Below the pieces are notes generated by a model. It saw only the letters and a program-made list of their open reading frames with translations. It had not been told where the DNA came from and ran no database searches. 64,000 nucleotides of DNA, taken from contig OZ253505.1 of assembly GCA_965262255.1 (NCBI GenBank), forward strand, positions 3,348,001 to 3,412,000, written 5' to 3'. The DNA is from JANQQC01 sp965262255 (GTDB lineage Bacteria > Pseudomonadota > Alphaproteobacteria > Caulobacterales > Hyphomonadaceae). Below are positions 62,301 to 64,000 of this stretch, one piece after another; the first letter of the stretch is position 1; each line of letters opens with the position of its first letter. Made by a program: the position numbers and the translations under genes.

Positions 62301-64000
62301 TGTTACTGCAAGTAACGGAATCGCAATTCGCAACGATGAAGGCCAGTCTAAGTTTACAATCGAAACAGGCACTCAGATTTCGGGCAAAGTTCAGTTGGGA
62401 GCCGGGCAAGACACATTCACATTCTCTGGAGGAACGTTAACGTCTGCAGCAACTTTCGATGGGGGAACAGACTCAGGAAGTACTCAGTCCGTTGATGATC
62501 TTCAGTTCGCATCAGGTACACACGCCCTCACAGCAACCAATCTGACTAACTGGGAAAAAGTTTCCGTATTAACAGGAGCTACAGTCTCATTCCTAGGAAC
62601 TCAGTCTCTGACGACCGGTGAACTAGCGTTAGCGGGTACGTTAAATCTGCAAGATAATGCCGGCGATGATGCGTTTACGGTAACGGGTAACCTCACAGGT
62701 GGAGGAACGATAAGTATTGATGTCGATTTCAATACCGGAGCAACCGACACTATAACCGTAACAGGCAACACTTCTGGTTCCACAACAATAAATATCGCAA
62801 CAGTATCTGTATCGGGGTCTGCAAGAATAGATCGTATTACGGTTGCTCAAGTTTCGGGTACCACAAGTTCAAGTGCGTTCGTAATACAAGGGGGAAGCTA
62901 TCAAGCGAGTCCTTTCGCTTACACGTTAGAATATAGTTCTACGAATAAATCATTTACGTTGGTGCGTGGTGATGCTGTCGTTCCTGGATGTTACGAGAGT
63001 TCAATAACCTCAGGGTTGTACGAATGTTTTGGAGATATAACGGAAGCATTTTCCTTTAACAAAACAGGAAACACTGACATTCTCGTCGACTTTGACGTGA
63101 ATGCAACGACCACGGTATCTACGGCAAGTACTCCGTTTGTTCTGCGAGGTCAAGCCAGCGTTGAGTTCCGGCAGGATGCTAATGGAGGAGAACTCAAATC
63201 GACAGGTTCAGCTACGGGTGTTATTGATGCCAAAACGACTGGAAACGGTATTGTCAAAATCACAACGACAGGCAAAGTCACGCATGACGGTTCCGGCACA
63301 ACGATACTAGCGGATTCGACAGGAACTGGTAATGTCGATGTCATCGTAAGCACGATCAGTGCGTCGGTTTCTGCTACGGCAATCAAGGCTTATGGAAAAG
63401 GTTCACAAGTTACAGTAAGTGCTACGACAATATCGGCTGGCACCGGAGGAATAATCGCCAAGAATACTGGAACTGGAATTGTCAGAGTTTCTGCCAGTCA
63501 AGCGGTAAATACAACGACTGGATTCGGGATTTATGCTTCTACGTCGGGAACGAATCTCACGATAACGACTTCGGGAGTTTCTGGTAGTGACCACGGTGTT
63601 TCAGGTGTAAATAAAGGCACAGGAACAACATCCATCACGACGGATGGAGCGGTAACGTCATCGGGTACAGGTAAATCCGGTGTTTATGTGTATTCGAATG
63701 GAACGACTTTAACACTAAACACAAAAGCTGTTAGAGGTCATACAGGGATTACAACGAAGCACTCCGGAGCAGGGAATACGTCGGTTTCGGTATCTGGCAA
63801 TGTAACAGGAAACTCCAGTCACGGTATTCATGCGGCAAGTACTGGTCGCGGAAACATTCAGGTCAACGTATCAAGCGGTGTCACAGTTCTGGGTACAGCA
63901 GGACATGGAATATACCTCAGCAACACAAATACCGGAACGCTTAGCATCAATGCAACGGGAACAGTAACGGGTTCAGGTACAGGTAGTCACGGGATACTCG
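1..64000 (+). CDS. Giant beta-helix, autotransporter-passenger-like surface protein (internal fragment, both ends open)
   Basis: Frame 1 runs from the first to the last base without a stop, giving at least 21,333 residues and, by rough estimate, about 2 MDa. Neither start nor stop lies in the window, so there is no signal peptide, promoter, ribosome binding site, C-terminal anchor or terminator to describe. The protein is almost entirely coils of about 25-30 residues (typical elements GIYAxNT, GTISISASGTVTGSG, ITITANAVTGSASGI), broken by 15 junctions that each carry an NWEK-like motif, an autochaperone-like segment and a C-x11-C loop. The only other cysteines I saw are three copies of an ACG motif. 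From family knowledge, such coils form right-handed beta-helices in secreted passengers and adhesins, so an extracellular adhesive, structural or aggregation role is plausible. I see no enzyme motif. Head-to-tail passenger-like units with internal autochaperone-like modules and no barrel are unusual. Alternative: a very large two-partner-secretion or filamentous adhesin. The coding call is firm; the function is inferred. Confidence 0.96.
1750..2628 (+). other. Junction J1: autochaperone-like module plus C-x11-C cap
   Basis: In order: FTIKTGTEIVGAVQLGAGKD, a GGADADELIF turn, FVNWEKITVQSG, an autochaperone-like stretch (LDIDFSTGSADVITVSG, then SGTASANSFVLS and YSLEYDSTKKSFELVRG), Cys codons at 2368 and 2404, and GVEFRQQ. 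The order G-L-x-[DN]-V-x-F...G-x-[AS]-D-x-[ILV]-x-V...F-x-L...Y-x-L is what I know from pertactin-type autochaperone domains. The assignment needs a profile search. Confidence 0.7.
2368..4914 (+). repeat. Passenger-like unit U1 (849 aa)
   Basis: The unit runs from the first Cys of one C-x11-C loop to the residue before the next. It has the entry coils (AEGKGAQVTVSA, AYTKGTSLTISS), a short middle and the exit coils (QGGNITANSGTAIRND). No DDNRAG cassette is present. The coils are diverged, with atypical members such as ERSVGTNILVSAG near 3567. Confidence 0.8.
4297..5175 (+). other. Junction J2: autochaperone-like module plus C-x11-C cap
   Basis: NWEK is replaced by LSWEK. The turn GGTGNDELHF keeps a clear GGxGxDxL form. 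The Cys codons are at 4915 and 4951, in the most divergent loop (EDGVVDGLYT). A seven-G run lies at 4816-4822. Confidence 0.68.
4915..9354 (+). repeat. Passenger-like unit U2 (1480 aa)
   Basis: The entry coils contain KAYGKGEKVTVSA and SAVNKGSGTTTITT. The middle carries one cassette with the GDENRAG signature (Asp codon at 6709), preceded by the THTVTTTG / NTINISSTVTGSG / RTGGGTVNL coils. After it comes a tandem run of four-coil repeats at 7201-8158. The exit coils end with QGGNVTASNGVAIKND. Confidence 0.82.
7201..8158 (+). repeat. Local tandem four-coil repeats, 318-321 nt period (U2)
   Basis: The recurring His codon of the GHGI coil falls at 7201, 7522, 7840 and 8158, giving periods of 321, 318 and 318 nt (106-107 codons). 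Each period holds four coils. Copies are diverged in DNA. Confidence 0.8.
8680..9615 (+). other. Junction J3 with acidic insertion
   Basis: It shows LNWEKMSTQS, LKVDVDFSGTGASDKLIVNG and YSLQFDSTNKRFNLVRGG, with Cys codons at 9355 and 9391. Between the DGG turn and DELQF an extra stretch rich in Asp, Gly and Asn (about 8788-8860) makes it longer than the other junctions. Confidence 0.7.
9355..11424 (+). repeat. Passenger-like unit U3 (690 aa, shortest complete unit)
   Basis: This unit has cap, entry and exit coils with almost no variable middle. The entry is atypical: the usual KAYGKG is RAVGKG and the following coils are shortened. The exit coils are also aberrant (QNGNLFVGAGTAIQND). It suggests the minimal architecture of a unit. 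Confidence 0.8.
10792..11685 (+). other. Junction J4 (divergent)
   Basis: It starts VTVQTGAVISG instead of FTIQTGT. The motif is INWEE, and the GTQTL segment is GGEDELGVSTLNL. The autochaperone-like part (LDVDFSRGSADLFHVLG, FELVRGAEIGG) and the Cys codons at 11425 and 11461 are kept. Confidence 0.68.
11425..13662 (+). repeat. Passenger-like unit U4 (746 aa)
   Basis: The unit has complete cap, entry (KAYGKGSQVTVTA), one four-coil middle and exit (LENAGSGKSKVTTNG, QADGAGDITLNVSGAV). From this unit on, the exit coils closely follow the consensus kept through U14. Confidence 0.82.
13027..13926 (+). other. Junction J5
   Basis: It shows TNWEKLTVNS, LDTNLSTGSTDTISVTG, ANSFVL and YSLEFSSTNKTFTLIRG. 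Cys codons are at 13663 and 13699. GVIDAKTTGNG is changed to GVIQAKTTTGNG, one residue longer. Confidence 0.7.
13663..18483 (+). repeat. Passenger-like unit U5 (1607 aa)
   Basis: The middle holds two consecutive DNRAG-type cassettes (signature codons at 15463 and 16675). Each is preceded by THTIT, TATNTxT and RTGGGTV coils and followed by GIFASNAGTAGLEIT or GIFATNAGTAGLEIT coils. This is the first unit in which the cassette is duplicated. Confidence 0.82.
17851..18744 (+). other. Junction J6
   Basis: It shows TNWEKVSIQSG, LDVDFVTGVADTITVTG, SASAFVL and YTLNYESATKSFFLVRG. Cys codons are at 18484 and 18520, with EFRQE following. Confidence 0.72.
18484..21549 (+). repeat. Passenger-like unit U6 (1022 aa)
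   Basis: One variant cassette is present (GDDHRSG, Asp codon at 19723). It is entered directly from the entry coils through HRSGGGRVNL, so the usual THTIT coils are skipped. Exit coils match consensus (QVGGTGDIDITVSGAV). Confidence 0.8.
20899..21810 (+). other. Junction J7 with a small internal duplication
   Basis: It shows TNWEKISVQSG and LDVDFATGSADTVTISG, with Cys codons at 21550 and 21586. GNLSGAGNLSGGG at about 21,232-21,270 looks like a six-codon tandem duplication of the usual GNLxGGG. FVL is replaced by FAM. Confidence 0.7.
21550..26145 (+). repeat. Passenger-like unit U7 (1532 aa), lengthened by a local tandem array
   Basis: There is no DDNRAG cassette. The length instead comes from irregular coils at about 22,500-23,400, followed by a regular 312/315-nt tandem array at about 23,416-25,000. 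Exit coils are normal (LENAGTGYSKITTNG). Confidence 0.82.
23416..25000 (+). repeat. Local tandem four-coil repeats, 312/315 nt period (U7)
   Basis: The same coil position recurs at 23416 (Tyr variant), 23731, 24043, 24358, 24670 and 24985, giving periods of 315, 312, 315, 312 and 315 nt. Each period encodes four coils (GHGIYA, KHGIF, SASGI and DAIFAK or DGIFAK types) totalling 104-105 residues. Confidence 0.85.
25510..26406 (+). other. Junction J8
   Basis: It shows TNWEKMTVQS, LDVDFATASSDVLNITG, SNSFVLPNN and YSIEFDATNKAFILVRGLP. Cys codons are at 26146 and 26182. The VLPNN...RGLP form pairs it with J10. Confidence 0.72.
26146..31092 (+). repeat. Passenger-like unit U8 (1649 aa) with an aberrant coil island
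   Basis: A first cassette is degenerate: the DDNRAG position is replaced by GNLEGRFG near 28,291. It leads into an irregular island at about 28,320-29,040 containing Trp residues outside the usual NWEK position. A second, near-normal cassette (GDANTAG, Asp codon at 29590) follows. Three of the longest poly-G runs in the window lie here. Confidence 0.8.
28056..28064 (+). repeat. Nine-G homopolymer inside the coding sequence
   Basis: The run of nine G encodes the Gly triplet of the RTGGGTV coil. Other copies of this coil break the run with synonymous bases. Seven-G runs occur at 4816-4822, 28813-28819, 29143-29149, 39700-39706, 47623-47629, 52783-52789 and 60967-60973. Confidence 0.9.
30457..31350 (+). 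other. Junction J9
   Basis: It shows PNWEQISVQSG, IDVNFSTGTTDFFTVSG, TAFVLPGG and YSLEYDSTNKTFSLVRGRAIV. Cys codons are at 31093 and 31129, with an extra Trp inside the loop (VPGWFEC). RGRAIV pairs it with J12 and J14. The end is shortened to LDAQASGN. Confidence 0.72.
32100..33060 (+). repeat. Duplicate block copy in U9, paired with 41,256-42,216
   Basis: The two regions are collinear at an offset of 9,156 nt. The first 300 nt from 32281 (TTAGTATCCG...) and the stretch encoding VLGGNGSSAVGHGI are almost base-for-base the same. Part of the block (32281-32404) recurs again in U14 from 59935. Confidence 0.78.
34200..35490 (+). repeat. Duplicate block copy in U9, paired with 51,216-52,506
   Basis: The two are collinear at an offset of 17,016 nt and nearly identical over long stretches (about 34.2-34.72 and 34.86-35.48 kb). 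A dissimilar tract of about 140 nt interrupts them, in which the U12 copy instead matches U13. Confidence 0.82.
35600..37400 (+). repeat. Exit-block family, copy 1 (U9)
   Basis: It is collinear with copy 2 at an offset of 11,856 nt, which equals the J10-J12 spacing. Long near-identical stretches include 36,600-36,780. It lacks the ACG cysteine codon found in the other three copies (GTASTA instead of GTACGA). Confidence 0.8.
37153..38049 (+). other. Junction J10
   Basis: It shows TNWEKVSVQSG, IDVDFSTGVSDTISVTG, NGFVLPNN and YTLEYDSGTKSFVLVRGLP. Cys codons are at 37789 and 37825. The 5' third is near-identical in DNA to J12, J13 and J15; the rest is not. Confidence 0.73.
37789..44178 (+). repeat. 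Passenger-like unit U10 (2130 aa) with three cassettes
   Basis: DDNRAG signatures are at 39595, 40822 and 42364, with spacings of 1,227 and 1,542 nt. The 315-nt excess in the second interval equals one four-coil repeat. Its middle (about 41.3-42.2 kb) is collinear with U9. Its exit end differs from the homogenised exit of U9, U11, U12 and U14. Confidence 0.85.
41256..42216 (+). repeat. Duplicate block copy in U10, paired with 32,100-33,060
   Basis: This is the partner of the U9 block at offset 9,156. It carries the same LLVSATNTVTSQSGHG and VLGGNGSSAVGHGI coding DNA with scattered differences. Confidence 0.78.
43540..44439 (+). other. Junction J11
   Basis: It shows TNWEKVTVQSG, VDVDFIGAGNADTVTVTG, SNAFVLSGG and YSLEYDSTTKSFALVRGDAI. 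Cys codons are at 44179 and 44215. The cap contains LTVVFTQGATQTVTTS, a variant otherwise seen only in J13. Confidence 0.73.
44179..49644 (+). repeat. Passenger-like unit U11 (1822 aa) with two cassettes
   Basis: DDNRAG signatures are at 45973 and 47518. The first cassette uses the older THSIT / TATNTIT lead-in coils seen in U5, and the second uses the SSVTETINVRG lead-in typical of U9-U14. The final 2 kb is a near-identical duplicate block. Confidence 0.85.
47041..49250 (+). repeat. Exit-block family, copy 2 (U11)
   Basis: It pairs with copy 4 at an offset of 13,344 nt and with copy 3 at 5,160 nt. From about 47,341 to 48,137 I could see no difference from 60,685-61,481. A unique Cys codon lies at 48091. 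Confidence 0.85.
49009..49905 (+). other. Junction J12
   Basis: It shows TNWEKVSVQTG, IDVDFSTGSTDTITVSG, ANAFVLPGG and YTLEFVSASKSFDLVRGRAI. Cys codons are at 49645 and 49681. The stretch from GGKFEAS to the first Cys is identical in protein to J14 although codons differ. Confidence 0.73.
50300..51200 (+). repeat. Entry-block family, copy in U12
   Basis: Near-identical to 55,463-56,363 (offset 5,163) and to 63,644-64,000 (offset 13,344). It encodes GNSSHGIHAASTGRGNIQV and LSNTNTGTLSINATG. Confidence 0.83.
51216..52506 (+). repeat. Duplicate block copy in U12, paired with 34,200-35,490
   Basis: This is the partner of the U9 block. It contains the foreign tract at about 51,738-51,875, which matches 56,901-57,038 (offset 5,163). 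Confidence 0.82.
52387..54415 (+). repeat. Exit-block family, copy 3 (U12)
   Basis: Offset 5,160 nt from copy 2. It is near-identical from about 52,680 to 54,415, where similarity stops sharply just after the TNWEKVSVQTGATVSFLGTQ codons. Cys codon at 53251. Confidence 0.85.
54169..55068 (+). other. Junction J13
   Basis: It shows TNWEKVSVQTG, VDVDFSSTGSADTINVTG (one residue longer than J12), SNAFVLSGG and YTLEYDSSTKSFNLVRGNAI. Cys codons are at 54808 and 54844. The cap variant LTEAATQ-like (TVLFTEAATQTISSS) matches J11. Confidence 0.73.
54808..58740 (+). repeat. Passenger-like unit U13 (1311 aa) with one cassette
   Basis: One DDNRAG signature is at 56614. The entry is near-identical to that of U12 and U15. 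The exit coils (about 57.0-58.1 kb) are diverged from the homogenised exit family, as in U10. Confidence 0.84.
55463..56363 (+). repeat. Entry-block family, copy in U13
   Basis: Partner of the U12 copy. Similarity ends near 56,363, where the SGSTGAGIRVARTG coil departs from the SGANNAGVRVFRTG form. Confidence 0.83.
58105..59001 (+). other. Junction J14
   Basis: It shows TNWEKVSVQTG, IDVDFSSGNTDTITVSG and ANAFVLPGG, with Cys codons at 58741 and 58777. It is closely related to J12 in protein sequence. Confidence 0.73.
59935..60060 (+). repeat. Short third copy of the U9/U10 block, in U14
   Basis: Starting at the TTAGTATCCG run it follows 32281 and 41437 closely for about 125 nt with a few substitutions. 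Identity is lost in the coil after GKHGIFAKN. Confidence 0.75.
60385..62590 (+). repeat. Exit-block family, copy 4 (U14)
   Basis: Offset 13,344 nt from copy 2, with an internal tract at about 60,571-60,680 that matches copy 3 instead. Cys codon at 61435. Confidence 0.85.
62353..63249 (+). other. Junction J15
   Basis: It shows TNWEKVSVLTG, IDVDFNTGATDTITVTG, SSAFVIQGG and YTLEYSSTNKSFTLVRGDAV. Cys codons are at 62989 and 63025. It lies at exactly 13,344 nt from J12 but its central part is clearly different. Confidence 0.73.
62989..64000 (+). repeat. Passenger-like unit U15 (start only)
   Basis: The cap and entry coils are present up to the window edge, ending in GTGSHGIL. The entry is near-identical to U13 and U12, so the repeat array continues beyond base 64,000. 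Confidence 0.82.
63600..64000 (+). repeat. Entry-block family, copy in U15 (runs off the window)
   Basis: It matches the U12 and U13 copies up to the last base, so a further long duplicate probably continues past the window. Confidence 0.8.

Larger units (their letters stand above)
58741..62988 (+). repeat. Passenger-like unit U14 (1416 aa) with one cassette
   Basis: One DDNRAG signature is at 60862. The start of the middle (59.9-60.06 kb) matches U9/U10, and from about 60,385 it is nearly identical to U11 at an offset of 13,344 nt. Confidence 0.84.

Noticed and set aside
47041..62590. Near-identical blocks as insertion sequences or transposons
   Set aside because: No terminal inverted repeats, target duplications or transposase. 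The blocks are in frame, collinear with unit structure and encode only helix coils.
1..64000. Ice-binding (TxT ladder) protein
   Set aside because: TIT, SIS and TVT triplets are common but are explained by alternating strand residues of ordinary beta-helix coils. Long Asn and hydrophobic positions and coil length do not match a flat TxT face.
1..64000. Assembly artefact producing an artificial array
   Set aside because: Not excluded, but unlikely as a whole: most units differ at many synonymous sites and in cassette number, and the frame holds for 64 kb. Only the near-identical blocks after 32 kb need long-read confirmation.

Overview
The whole 64 kb window lies inside one protein-coding gene on the + strand. 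Reading frame 1 (codons starting at base 1) line by line gave about 21,333 codons with no in-frame stop. The frame is open at both ends, so neither the start codon, signal sequence and promoter nor the stop, C-terminal anchor and terminator is in view. I found no second gene, RNA gene, insertion sequence, CRISPR array or intergenic gap. Long open stretches on the other frames are shadows of this repetitive, codon-biased sequence.

The product is a Gly/Ser/Thr/Ala/Val/Ile/Asn-rich repeat protein. It is built from coils of about 25-30 residues with the pattern G-I-x-A-x-N-x-x-x-G-x-[ILV]-x-[ILV]-x-[AT]-x-x-[VI]-x-G. That is the look of a right-handed beta-helix as found in autotransporter (type V secreted) passengers and large adhesins of Gram-negative bacteria. 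At 15 places the coils are interrupted by a conserved junction of about 290-310 residues. Its first part resembles the pertactin-type autochaperone module that normally occurs once, just before a beta-barrel. It is followed at once by an invariant C-x11-C loop and a cap-like segment that leads into the next helix. The gene therefore reads as a head-to-tail chain of passenger-like units: U0 and U15 are cut by the window edges, and U1-U14 are complete, at 690 to 2,232 residues each. No beta-barrel is visible.

Layout: U0 1-2367; U1 2368-4914; U2 4915-9354; U3 9355-11424; U4 11425-13662; U5 13663-18483; U6 18484-21549; U7 21550-26145; U8 26146-31092; U9 31093-37788; U10 37789-44178; U11 44179-49644; U12 49645-54807; U13 54808-58740; U14 58741-62988; U15 62989-64000. 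Each complete unit has a cap with the Cys pair, an entry set of coils, a variable middle, an exit set of coils and an autochaperone-like end. Much of the length variation comes from the copy number (0-3 per unit) of a middle cassette marked by a DDNRAG-like motif. U7 is the exception: it grew by a local 312/315-nt tandem array.

The first 31 kb hold repeats similar in protein but heavily diverged at synonymous sites. From about 32 kb on, kilobase-scale blocks are nearly identical at nucleotide level between distant units. They form mosaics with short conversion-like tracts, while the autochaperone/Cys-loop core between them is much more diverged.

Organism: a Gram-negative bacterium is likely from the passenger-like architecture. 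G+C was about 40-53% in the few lines I counted. An alphaproteobacterium is a guess from general resemblance of the cap-helix-autochaperone layout; the lineage cannot be fixed from this window.
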